DNA of 64,000 bases from Viscum album (Eukaryota; Streptophyta; Magnoliopsida; Santalales; Viscaceae): contig OY728142.1 of the NCBI GenBank assembly GCA_963277665.1, forward strand, positions 6,400,001 to 6,464,000, given 5' to 3'. Shown in pieces: positions 11,128-21,612 of the stretch. The position numbers and the translations under genes are program-made. Under the pieces are notes generated by a model that did not search any database, was not told the DNA's origin, and saw only the letters and a program-made list of their open reading frames with translations. Positions within the stretch are counted from its first letter, which is position 1. Each line of letters starts with the position of its first letter.

Positions 11128-12967
11128 TGTAACACCCAGAGATTTCATGAAAAATATTCTTTTTCATTTCATTAATGTCTTGTGTTGTACGCTACACCAA
11201 AAGGAGCTTGCACAACACTCATCCTTGACTTGCCTTGCATTACACGCAATCGTGACCTTCCTTGATAGCGTGTGTAGTACGCAATACCAAGTTTCACTAA
11301 ACAACGATATGCTATAAAAATATTATTAAAACTAGCTGTTATAAATAGTAATAACCACTTTTTGAAATTTTGTAAATTTTATTTTTCAAAATGGACTTCA
11401 TTTTTGGATTCGGAATATCGAAATTATCTTAGGGTGAAATTTTGGTACTTTTCGGATAACTTTCATTTTCTGATGAATAGTGAAAATTACTAAAATTTAA
11501 TTAAAACAATATTTTTAATCGAAATAATTAATAGTGATAAATTATTAATTTGAGTGGTTTTAAAGTATATTTAGAATATATTTTTACAATTTAATACAAT
11601 GTTGGTCATTGGATGTAATTTCACATTTAAACCAGACCTAAAAAAGTGTCAATCTTTTGATAGTTATTATGTCTTAAGAACACGGTATATGTTTTGACGA
11701 CGGGAATTAATTTTTAAATTAATTAATACAACTAATATGTTTTAAATTTGGTAAAATAGACATAATTTTTGAGTTCATAATATCAAATATAGCTTAGTCC
11801 TAATTTTTGGTATTTTTCTGAAAACTTTCAATTTTTGATGAATAGTGAAACCACTAAGTGGTAGTTAAAAAACTGAATTTTTCATAAAACTTAATTTTAC
11901 CGCTTCTGTGAGTGGAATTTCGAAAATCCGAGAGACACGGTTGATTTCAGTAAGTAAAATGTGGTTCAATGAGATGAAAATAATTTTTTGGTGAATAGTA
12001 ACTTTTTACTTTTATTTACCATGGTTGAAAGTAAATATGGTAATTAAGGGTAAAAATGATATTATTATTACCGTAACACATATCCTAATTCTATTGGATA
12101 AGTTTAATTCGACCAAAAACAACCTTAGGAATAAAATATGACCATTTAGGCCCACTTGGATTAGATTAGGACATTTATTATTAATTTATTTAAAGAAGGG
12201 TTAAAATAGTTAAAATCAAAGTTTAATATGTAAATCATTTTTAATATGGGGTTATACATAAGATAAATTCGACTCTAAACATTCATTAGAAAGATAAAAA
12301 GATTTCCAACATAATGGTAGTTTATTTATAATTTTTAGACATTAAATAATTTAATTTATTTATCACACAATGATGATGCAGTAATTATCTTATTAATGAA
12401 ATATTGACATAATTGATGTTATAAATACCAAAATAAATGTAATTTGAGACTTTTTATGAATTCCATTAATTTTCTGGGTTAATATGAAATTGTATTATTG
12501 ATTTAATTAACTTTTTCTGAACTAACCATTCTGTTATGATTTTCACAAAAATCAATTACTAAATAGTGTCAAAATTGACATAAAATAGTTTTTAAAACAA
12601 ATATTATATTATTAATTGTTATTTAATTCCTAAAAATCTAAGGTTCGGACAAATGATTTATATAAGGTTATATATATTAATAATAAACAACTTTGGGTTC
12701 GTTTGGCTTGATATAGTACGTTTATTAACCTTATAGTGTAAGAAAACAAGAAGACACGGTAAAAGTTAAATTATCTATCTTAAAGTAAATCTAAATGATA
12801 AGGTTAAAATTGATACCTAAACTTGTCTAAATTCTATTGGATGAGAGGATTTCTACCTATCCCCACCTTATCTTCTAAATAAATTAATTTGGAGCTATTT
12901 AAAACCGAATTTGGCTTTATAATAAAATAATATTTTAAGTTATTCCAAAGGTTCCCCTCTCCTCCCT

Positions 12968-12975
12968 TATAAAAG
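12968..12975 (+). promoter_or_regulatory. TATA box, element 2 5' LTR
   Basis: TATAAAAG after a C/T-rich run (CCCCTCTCCTCCCT). The same block is present in all eight LTRs of elements 2-5, so it is the likely Pol II core promoter. Confidence 0.75.
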
Positions 12976-13144
12976 GGCACCTCATACCTCTCTTCCTCAC
13001 ACCACTTTGAGCCTTCAATCTCGGACAACCCCTTACAAATTCTCTTCTCCACTTCCCTAGAAACATCCTAGAGGTCCTGGTCTTCTTAAAAGACCAATTT
13101 TAGTGCCCTAAGAGGAGGACTCAAATAGGTGCTTCAAAGAAGAG

Positions 13145-13150
13145 GTAATG
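13145..13150 (+). promoter_or_regulatory. Conserved 5' splice-like site in LTR leader
   Basis: AAGAG/GTAATG about 175 nt after the TATA box. An equivalent GTAAT site follows the TATA in the other element 2 LTR (near 19395) and in elements 4 and 5; it is weaker or altered in some copies. Function as a donor is inferred. Confidence 0.35.
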
Positions 13151-13310
13151 TCTGTTACCGATTCTTTCAACATTATTTCTTCTTCCACTTCTTCTTATTA
13201 GGTTGTTTCATTATGAAGTAATAACTTCAGTATCACTAATATACTGATATGTTATTATAAGTATGAAACAACCCTATTTCACCATCTATCCATCCTACAG
13301 AAAACAAAAT

Positions 13311-13355
13311 CACCGCGCGTGCATACGTACGGAATACCGTCTCCACGCCGTGGTG
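13311..13355 (+). repeat. LTR hairpin H1 (element 2, 5' LTR)
   Basis: The outer arms CACC..GCGTG and CACGC..GGTG are complementary, with a small internal loop. The core is CATACGTACGGAATACCGTC, with inner stem ACGG/CCGT closing the loop AATA. See the first finding for comparison across copies. Confidence 0.7.
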
Positions 13356-13493
13356 TAATCTATTTTCCACCACCACCTTACTTGGATGGGTATAATGGTT
13401 AAATTAATTAAAATATATGATTATTGTAAAGTGATATTGATTCTTTAATATTATACATACACTTTAATACAATTTGACGATCATGGGAATGAT

Positions 13494-13541
13494 ATCATCG
13501 CTCGTGCATACGTACGGAATACCGTCTCCACAACGTGATGA
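13494..13541 (+). repeat. LTR hairpin H2 (element 2, 5' LTR)
   Basis: Core ATACGTACGGAATACCGTC with arms ATCATCGCTCGTG and CACAACGTGATGAG. The outer stem is weakened here relative to the 3' LTR copy at 19737-19786. Confidence 0.6.
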
Positions 13542-13698
13542 GATTCACTCTCCATGATAACCATTCAAGAATGATTATAAAGTATATATAATAAGTAATC
13601 ATAAAATATATGACATAATAATGCTACTGGATTTATGTATATATATATTTATTTCATCTACTTAATACCATTCAATTCAATAAGGAAACGAAAACAAC

Positions 13699-13736
13699 GT
13701 TCATGCGTACGTACGGCCTACCGTCTCCATCAACGG
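13699..13736 (+). repeat. LTR hairpin H3 (element 2, 5' LTR)
   Basis: Arms CGTTCATG and CATCAACG (one mismatch), core CGTACGTACGGCCTACCGTC, inner stem ACGG/CCGT with loop CCTA. Confidence 0.7.
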
Positions 13737-14027
13737 TGTATTTCTTTCCATTTATCGATCTATTATATATATGTATATTATGAATATATATTATATATAA
13801 ATCATGTTTTAAATTCTGGAATTAATTAATCATGATCTAATTAATCATATTAATAATTACAAGTCAAAACATGGACGACAAATGAAACGATTTTACCCAA
13901 AACACTCTTTAACATGGAATTTACAAAAGAACGGGTAATATAAAGTCATAAGTGAACCATATATGATATAATAACAATGAATATGATTCTATAATAATTC
14001 AATGACATTATTTAAATAATTATACAG

Positions 14028-14063
14028 GAGGTTTGGATACGTACGAAGCATATCAGACCTAAG
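14028..14063 (+). other. Putative 36-nt leader micro-exon (element 2, 5' LTR)
   Basis: Preceded by TTATACAG (3' splice-like) and followed by GTAAGG (5' splice-like): TATACAG/GAGGTTTGG ... CCTAAG/GTAAGG. The same frame of signals occurs in the other LTRs, with exon lengths of 36, 36, 36 (family A) and 35, 35, 37 (family B). Splicing itself is inferred; the conserved signals are seen. Confidence 0.4.
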
Positions 14064-15130
14064 GTAAGGGATAATTTTGCAAATCTCATTTTTATCCGAG
14101 ATTGCTTATTCGTAAGTATTTACTGGGGCTATTTCTCTCATGTCCATGTTTTATAAAAGTGTTTTCATGTATGTATGAAGTCCTTTTTTACCCATTTATT
14201 ACTTTTACTACATGGTATGTATGGAATCTTTCTCTTATTTACGTTACAAGGTACTTTTTTTACTTTTCCGACAAAAGTACGAGGAGAATATTATTTTTAA
14301 CTTATACGGAGTGAACGGATTTTTAAGGTTTTATAAAGCCTTTTTTTCATGAAGCTTCCTCCAAACGTATTCATGACTATTTTCAACAAAATCCTTTTCT
14401 TTTAAAATTGCATGACATTTTTTGAAAAGAAAATGATTTTGAATAAAAAAGAATATTTTCCTCAAGAATTCATTTCAAGTGTTTTATCAAAACCATTTTT
14501 CATCTAAGATGACATTATTTCATATGTTTGTGTTTCAAGTATAATGTATCTATGATTTAAATGGTTTCACTTCTCTTATTATGAAATGATATACATTTCT
14601 TTTATATGGATTATGTGATGATGGCATGATTTTTATGAAACCCATTTTATTCATTGGGTTTTTATGAATCATGTGTGTTTATTTTGTGGCACAAGTAAGA
14701 ATGATTTCATTATGAGATTGGTGGGACCTATATCTCCCTCCAATTAATTGGGTAAAGATTTTATATCTAATGAGATAGACATGGATGGAACAGTAAGTCA
14801 ATCTGGTTCAGTGTTACAGGACTGAAACGAGGAGTGAACTCGATTCAGAATGGGACTTTGTCCACTAAGATGGTCTTGGCAGCAATGCCTTGGCTACTAT
14901 GGAAATCGTTACATATGCTTAATGGATTCCACAATTACATGTTTTATTCCCATTCTATTTTATCATGGTTTATGTTCCATTATGATCTATGCCTTATGTA
15001 CTTCCATGTTTTATGTCGTTGCTCGAGATTTTGATGTTTAAACATTATGTTCATGTTTTTAAGTTCAAATGTACATGGTATGTTTTATTTTATCCATGCT
15101 TACCCTTACTGAGCATTTGAGCTCACCCTT

Positions 15131-15173
15131 TTTTTGTTTTATTTTCCCCCAGGATCAAAAGAAAGGTTTTAGG
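15131..15173 (+). promoter_or_regulatory. Polypyrimidine tract with 3' splice-like site near LTR end
   Basis: TTTTATTTTCCCCCAG/GATC at 15152/15153, then AG/GTAAGG 20 nt later. A T-rich tract with CAG/GAT recurs in LTRs of elements 3 and 4 (for example near 42207 and 49160) and, with changes, in element 5. It looks like a strong plant acceptor close to the start of the internal region. Confidence 0.4.
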
Positions 15174-15362
15174 TAAGGAAACAAAAAGTGGAAGATCTTT
15201 ATGGGAGATGTTGAATATCTTTCACCATGATTAGAAGATTACGTTCCAAGTTTCCAAAGACACTAAACTATTACGGTCCTTGTGTATATGTTTTTTTATG
15301 TATTAAGTATTCTGAAAAAGTAATGTAATGTCCATGTACTTCAAGCTTCAGGTCTCTACAGT

Positions 15363-15374
15363 TGGTATCAGAGG
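15363..15374 (+). other. Primer binding site, element 2 (initiator tRNA-Met type)
   Basis: TGGTATCAGAGG starts two bases after the 5' LTR and matches the canonical plant initiator-Met PBS (TGGTATCAGAGC) except at the last base. Confidence 0.88.
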
Positions 15375-15618
15375 AAAGGTTTAGTTAACCTTTGGAAACT
15401 AGGATGCTAAAACGTTAGTGAGATCCCTAGAGATATTTCTAATGTATGTCTAGGGATGTCCCTAAGGACAAGTATATGTATAGGATATAGTCTTAGATCC
15501 AAGGTAACGATCTTAGAATTTAACCTAAGATGTTAGATATTGAGGGTACTCCCCCTATACTATTTTTTTCCCTAGCATGATTTTTGCCTCTCACGCTATT
15601 CTTTTTGGGTTTTAGAAA

Positions 15619-16152
15619 ATGGCTGGAAACAGGAAGATTCATGATAATGGAGGATATGATGAACAATGGAATGATATTATTCATGAGCGACCAAATGAAA
15701 TGGGATTTGGAAGTCCAAACATCATTATTATTCCGAATTATCAATCTCATAATATGATCAATAAACTCAAATTTGGTAAGTTTCCTGACTCGGCTAATAA
15801 GAGAAAGATGGAGTTTCATGATGATCATAGAGTAAAGAAAGTTCAATTTCCCCTATGTATATCATGTGGGAAGAGCCATCAAGGAGAATGTTTCAAAGGG
15901 ACTGGAAGATGATTTGGGTGTGGAAAAGAAGGAAATAAATCCAGTAAGTGCAAAAGAAAAGGTTCAGTTAACACAATGGACATAGATAATGGTATTGCTA
16001 CGACATCAACAATGGTTAAATGTTTTAAATATGGAATGTACGGGCATTATGAAAACCAATGCCCTAAGGGAAAGTCTCATGAAGAGAATAAGTATGGTCG
16101 TATGGGTAGTATTTATGTTGATGATGATGAAGAGACTACAAATGATATGTGA
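15619..16152 (+). pseudogene. Element 2 small gag-like zinc-knuckle protein, one stop
   Basis: A 177-codon frame starts MAGNRKIHDNGGY and ends NDM, interrupted only by TGA at 15910-15912. That stop replaces the first Cys of the second knuckle (xFGCGKEGNKSSKC). The first knuckle is CISCGKSHQGEC. The third is CFKYGMYGHYENQC, with Tyr in place of its second Cys. The length equals that of the family B protein (172 aa), which suggests the gene was always short: a nucleocapsid-like protein without a full capsid domain. Knuckles of this kind bind nucleic acid (family knowledge). Confidence 0.8.
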
Positions 16153-16778
16153 GATGAAAGAATTGTTGAAGCTCGGTCAATGGTTTAAGAAGGTAGTGGA
16201 ATTATTACATGTTTATCAAGTGTAATGTTGTATAAGTAATCTCATGGTACTATGGAATAAAGAGACATCTAAGGAATGTTACACTGTTGTCTTTCCTTAT
16301 GTTTTGAAAGTGTGTGATGAATGGTACCAGTATTTTGGGAATGTAGATGATATGCGCATAATGAAGGGATAAGGAGAAAATTAAATGTTTGATAGTATTC
16401 ATGAGACCATGACTGATATAAGGAGAATGTTATATCATGGTTTGAGTATATAGAATTTTTGGATTTTGGTATGGGGAAAGAGTTAACTTTTGACAGCATT
16501 CATGTTTTCACTAAGGTTTAATGTATATTCATTTTTCAAGAGAATACATGATTAAGGTATTCACATGATTGGAATGTGACCAACAAGATAATGGGGATAA
16601 ATGATGGTTGGTTGATGACATTTCAAATAATCATTTTCTTTATACTATGAGCTTGGACCGAAGTATTTTAGATAAAGATTGGAATGGATTATGTTGGAAA
16701 TAAGATAGTATTGTTTAGGATAGAAGTTTTTTTCGATATTATTGATGGGATGTTATATTAATGTAGTTTTAGAAAAAA
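16153..16778 (+). other. Element 2 internal non-coding stretch
   Basis: No supported ORF between the gag-like pseudogene and the tRNA-like module. AT-rich, alignable in part to the internal region of element 5 (57420-58090 in reverse). Confidence 0.6.
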
Positions 16779-16894
16779 GACAACCTGCAGGACGGGCGAC
16801 AGCCCATCGCGTCGGACAAGGCTGTGGGAATCGAACACACAACCGAAGTGTGACTGACCTTTATCGCCTACCACTGGCCTACAGGAAGTCCCTG
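16779..16894 (-). repeat. tRNA-like module, antisense in element 2
   Basis: On the minus strand it has an A-box-like TAGGCCAGTGG, a B-box-like GTTCGATTCC (second G of the box changed), and a T-arm-like pairing around TTCGATT. It is followed by a shared non-tRNA tail (CGACGCGATGGGCTGTCGCCC). It recurs at the same internal place in elements 3, 4 and 5. It may be a tRNA-derived SINE head or a captured tRNA fragment rather than a working tRNA. Confidence 0.65.
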
Positions 16895-17545
16895 TTTAGT
16901 AGAAACTAGTTTTATTATATTAAGCAGTATGATATATGAGGTATAAGTCCATTTTACGAACCATATATGATTAATCCTACTATAGATGGACTTATGTATT
17001 TTTTGATAACTTTTCTAACCTTTTGTTTGAGACAAATGGAATGACCCATCATTCTATCACATGATCTGCTAACACATCACGAATAACAAATTCAAATTCA
17101 TTTCTTTAAGGGATGAAGTGGAAATTGTTCAATTCACGAACAACAGAGAGATTATACCAAAATCATGTAATTATTTCGTTTAATTCATCAACTTTAGGGA
17201 AATGATCTTGAAAACCAAAAATGTTGTCCTAGTTCCCTTATATCCGATGAATCAGATGGTACCTTAGATCATCACCAATCTATAGCTTTGTGCATGATGG
17301 CTTTTTTATAGCCATGTTCTCTACCACTCTCCAACAGAACTTGATGGTTAGATTTTTCTTCCATATCCATATTTTCACCTATGTTCTCCTATATGGAAAC
17401 CCAGTGATGAGTTACTTTGGGTAATCGTTACGTTTCATACATCATTTTTTTAAATTAACTTTCAGTATTCCTTTTTACGATGTGGGTTTCTATGAATAGT
17501 AAACGATTTATAACCCCGACGAATTTTGAGGGAGAAATTCATTTT
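16895..17545 (+). other. Element 2 3' internal region, no ORF
   Basis: Conserved in reverse orientation with 56640-57300 and 63130-63790 of element 5 (for example the block around ATGACCCATCATTCTATCACATG). No coding signal. Confidence 0.6.
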
Positions 17546-17558
17546 AAGGGGGGTAGAA
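17546..17558 (+). other. Polypurine tract, element 2
   Basis: AAGGGGGGTAGAA directly before the 3' LTR TG. It matches the PPT of element 5 (minus strand at 56625 and 63118). Confidence 0.85.
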
Positions 17559-19214
17559 TGTAACACCCCGAGAGTTTATGAAAAATATTCTTTTTAATTT
17601 CATTAATGGCTTGTGTTGTACGCTACACCAAAAGGAGCTTGCACAACACGCATCATTGACTTTCCTTTCATTACACGCAATCGCGACCTTCCTCGATAGC
17701 GTGTGTAGTACGCAATACCGAGTTTCACTAAATAACGATATGCTATTAAAATATTATTAAAACTAGTCGTTATGAATAGTAATAAATTATTAATTTGAGT
17801 GGTTTTAAAGTATATTTAGAATATATTTTTACAATTTAATATAATGTTGGTCATTGGATGTAATTTCACATTTAAACCAGACATAAACAAGTGTCAATCT
17901 TTTGATAGTTATTATCTCTTAAGAACACGCTATATGTTTTGACGACGGGAATTAATTTTTAAATTAATTAATGCAACTGATATGTTTTGAATTTGGTAAA
18001 ATAGACATCATTTTTGAGTTCATAATATCAAATATAGCTTAGTCCTTATTTTTGGTATTTTTCTGAAAACTTTCAATTTTTGATGAATAGTGAAACCACT
18101 AAGTGGTAGTTAAAAAACTGAATTTTTCATAAAACTTAATTTTACCACTTCTGTGAGTGGAATTTCGAAAATTCGAGAGACACGGTTGATGTCAGTAAGT
18201 AAAATGTGGTTCAATGAGATGAAAATAATTTTTTGGTGAATAGTAACTTTTTACTTTTATTTACCATGGTTAAAAGTAAATAGGGTAATTAAGGGTAAAA
18301 ATGATATTGTTATTACCCTAAAACATGTCCTAATTTAAACTAGATAAGTGTAATTCGACCAAAAACAACCTTAGGGATAAAATATGACCATTTAGGACCA
18401 CTTGGATTAGATTAGGACATTTATTATTAATTTATTTAAAGAATGGTTAAAATAGTTAAAATCAAAGTTTAATATGTAAATCATTTTTAATATGGGGTTA
18501 TACATAAGATAAATTCGACTAAAAATATTCATTAGAAAGATAGTAAGATTTACAACATAATTGTAGTTTATTTATAATTTTTAGACATTAAATAATTTAA
18601 TTTATTTATGACACAATGATGATGCAGTAATTATCTTATTAATGAAATATTGACATAATTGATGTTATAAATACCCAAATAAATGTAATTTGAGACTTTT
18701 TATGAATTACACTAATTTTCTAGGTTAATATGACATGTTAGTATTGAGTTAATTAACGTTTTTGGAACTAATCATTCTGTTATGATTTTCAAAAAAATCA
18801 ATTACTAAATAGTGTCAAAATTGACATAAAATAGTTTTTAAAACAAATATTATATAAATAATTGTTATTTTATTCCTAAAAATCTAAGGTTCAGCAAAAT
18901 GACTTAGATAAGGTTATATATATTAATAATAAACAACTTGGAGTTCGTTTGGCTTGATATAGTTTGTTTATTAACCTTATAGTGTAAGAAAACAAGAAGA
19001 CACAGTAAAAGTTAAATTATCTAACTTAATGTTAAATTTGAATGATAAGGTTAAAATTGATACCTAAACTTGTCTAAATAATATTGGATGAGAGTATTTC
19101 CACCGTTCCCCACCTTATCTTCTAAATAAATCAATTTTGAGCTATTTAAAACCGAATTTGGCTTTATAATAAAATAATATTTTTAGTTATTCCAAAGGTG
19201 CCCCTCTCCTCCCT

Positions 19215-19222
19215 TATAAAAG
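19215..19222 (+). promoter_or_regulatory. TATA box, element 2 3' LTR
   Basis: TATAAAAG in the same C/T-rich context as at 12968. Transcription from here would run into the flanking background at 21613. Confidence 0.7.
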
Positions 19223-19557
19223 GGAACCTCCTCCCTCTCTTACTCACCCCACATTGATCCTTCAAGCTCGGCCAAACCATGCCAAATTCTCTTCTCAACT
19301 TCCCTAGAAACATCCTAGAGGTCGTGGTCTTCTTCAAAGACCAATTTTAGTGCCCTAAGAGGAGGACTCAAGGAGGCGCTTAAAAGAAGAGGTAATGTCT
19401 GTTACCGATTCTTTCAACTTTATTTCTTCTTCCACTTCTTCTTATTAGTTTGTTTCATTATGAAGTAATAACATAAGTATCACTCATATACTGATATTTT
19501 ATTATATGTATGAAACAACCCTATTTCACCATCTATCCATCCTACGGAAAACGAAAT

Positions 19558-19602
19558 CACCGCGCGTGCGTACGTACGGAATACCGTCTCCACGCTGTGG
19601 TG
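19558..19602 (+). repeat. LTR hairpin H1 (element 2, 3' LTR)
   Basis: Arms CACCGCGCGTG and CACGCTGTGGTG pair with a small internal loop; core CGTACGTACGGAATACCGTC. Confidence 0.7.
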
Positions 19603-19736
19603 TAATCTATTTTCTACCACCACCATACTTGGATGGGTATAATGGTGAAAGTAATAAAAATATATGATTATTGTAAAGTGATATTGATTCTGTAATATTA
19701 TACATACACATTAATACAATTCTACAATCATGGGAA

Positions 19737-19786
19737 TGATATCATCGCTCGTGCGTACGTACGGAATATCGTCTCCACGACGCGAT
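19737..19786 (+). repeat. LTR hairpin H2 (element 2, 3' LTR)
   Basis: The best-paired copy: ATATCATCGC TCGTG against CACGA CGCGATGATAT forms about 15 pairs with a single bulged base. The core is CGTACGTACGGAATATCGTC, in which the inner stem has a G-T pair. Confidence 0.72.
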
Positions 19787-19944
19787 GATATTCACTCTCC
19801 ATAATAACCATTCAAGAATGATTATAAAGTATATATAATAAATAATCATAAAATATATTACATAATAATTCTACTGGATTTATGTATATATATATTTATG
19901 TCATCTACTTAATTCCATTCAATTCAATAAGGAAACGAAAACAA

Positions 19945-19982
19945 CGTTCATGCGTACGTACGGCCTACCGTCTCCATGAACG
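19945..19982 (+). repeat. LTR hairpin H3 (element 2, 3' LTR)
   Basis: Perfect 8-bp arms CGTTCATG and CATGAACG, extended by ACA/TGT beyond one mismatch. Core CGTACGTACGGCCTACCGTC. Confidence 0.75.
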
Positions 19983-20276
19983 GTGTATTTCATTCCATTT
20001 ATCGATCTATTATATATATATGTATATTATGAATATATATTATATATAAATCATGTTTTATATTCTATAATTAAGTTATCATGATCTAATTAATCATATT
20101 AATAATTACAAGTCAAAACATGGATGACAAATGAAACGATTTTACCCAAAACACTCTTTAACATGGAATTTACAAAAGAACGGGTACTATAAAGTCATAA
20201 GTGAACCATATATGATATAATAACAATGAATATGATTCTGTAATAAGTCAATGACATTATTTAAATAATTATATAG

Positions 20277-20312
20277 GAGGTTTGGATACGTATGAAACAT
20301 ATCGGACCTAAG
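20277..20312 (+). other. Putative 36-nt leader micro-exon (element 2, 3' LTR)
   Basis: TATATAG/GAGGTTTGG ... CCTAAG/GTAAGG. Same length and signals as at 14028-14063, with three internal substitutions. Confidence 0.4.
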
Positions 20313-21612
20313 GTAAGGGATAATTTTGCAAATCTCATTTTTATCCGAGATTGCTTATTCGTAAGTATTTACTGGGGCTATTTATATCATGTCCATGTTT
20401 TATAAAAGTGTTTTCATGTATGTATGAAGTCCTTTTTACCCATTTTTTACTTTTACTACATGGTATGTATGGAATCTTTCTCTTATTTACATTACGAGGT
20501 ACTTTTTTACTTTTCCGACAAAAGTACACGGAGAATGTTATTTTTAACTTATACGGTGTGAACGGATTTTTACGGTTTTATAAAGCCTTGTTTTCATGAA
20601 GCTTCCTCTAAAATATTTCATGACTATTTTCAACAAAATCCTTTTCTTTTAAAATTTCATGACATTTTGTGAAAAGAAAATGATTTTTAAGAAAAAAGGA
20701 TATTTTCCTCAAGAATTCATTTCAAGTGTTTTATCAAAAACATTTTTCATCTAAGATGACATTATTTCATATCTGTATGTTTCAAGTATAATGTTTTTAT
20801 GATTTACATGGTTTCACTTCTCTTATTATGAAATGATATCCATTTCTTTTATATTGATTATGTGATGATGGCATGATTTTTATGAAACCCATTTTATTCA
20901 TTGGGTTTTTATGAATGATGTATGTTTATTTTGTGGAAAAAGTAAGAATGATTTCATTATGAGATGGGTGGGACCTATATCTCCATCCAATGCATTGGGT
21001 AAAGATTTTATATCTCATGAGATAGACATGGCTGGAACGGTAAGTTAATCTGGTTCAGTGTTACAGGACTGAAACGAGGAGTGAACTCGATTCAGAATGG
21101 GACTTTGTCCACTAAAATGGTCTTGGCCGCAATGCCTTGGATACTATGTAAATAATTACATGTTCTTAATGGATACCACAATTACATGTTTTATTCCCAT
21201 AATATTTTATCATGGTTTATGTTCCATTATGGTCTATGCCTTATGTACTTCCATGTTTTATGTCATTGCTCAAGATTTTGATGTTTAAACATTATGTTCA
21301 TGTTTTTAAGTTCAAATGTACATGGTATGTTTTATTTTATCCATGATTATCCTTAATGAGCATTGAGCTCACCCTTTTTATGTTTTATTTTCCCCCAGGA
21401 TCAAAAGAAAGGTTTTAGGTAAGGAAACAAAAAGTGGAAGATCTTTATGGGAGATGTTGAAGATCTTTCACCACGATTAGAAGATTACGTTCCAAGTTTC
21501 CAAAGACACTAAACTATTACGGTCCTTGTGTGTCTATTTTTGTAATGTATTAAGTATTCCGCAAAAGTAATGTAATGTCCATGTACGTCAATCTTCGGGT
21601 CTCTACATCGTT

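Larger units (their letters stand above)
11128..15360 (+). repeat. Element 2, 5' LTR
   Basis: TGTAACACCC... to ...GTCTCTACA, 4233 bp, directly followed by the PBS. The TATA box at 12968 divides U3 (about 1.85 kb) from a long transcribed R-U5 of about 2.35 kb. The U3 start holds several short GTGTTGTACGC/ACACGCAA motifs. The R-U5 holds three hairpins (13311-13736) and splice-like sites. Confidence 0.9.
11128..21607 (+). mobile_element. Element 2: gag-only LTR retrotransposon, family A
   Basis: Two LTRs of 4233 and 4049 bp flank only 2.2 kb of internal DNA. Flanking target duplication: TCGTC at 11123-11127 against TCGTT at 21608-21612, one mismatch. Internal order: Met-type PBS, zinc-knuckle ORF with one stop, a long non-coding stretch, an antisense tRNA-like module, PPT. 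No protease, RT or integrase is seen, so it is non-autonomous. The LTRs differ by scattered substitutions and a 186-bp deletion in the 3' copy, so the insertion is older than element 3. Confidence 0.9.
17559..21607 (+). repeat. Element 2, 3' LTR
   Basis: TGTAACACCCCGAG... to ...CTCTACA, 4049 bp. It lacks 186 bp present in the 5' LTR (about 11344-11529); the break lies between near-identical short repeats AATAGTAATA and AATAGTGATA. Confidence 0.9.

Noticed and set aside
13311..13736. Hammerhead or other known self-cleaving ribozyme in the LTR hairpins
   Set aside because: The hammerhead core (CTGATGA with GAAA) is absent, and I cannot fit the hairpin to twister or HDV-like consensus forms; cleavage would need a direct test.
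13311..13736. CRISPR array, because of repeated near-identical motifs
   Set aside because: Plant nuclear context, only two or three copies per LTR, irregular spacing of about 190 bp, and no cas genes.
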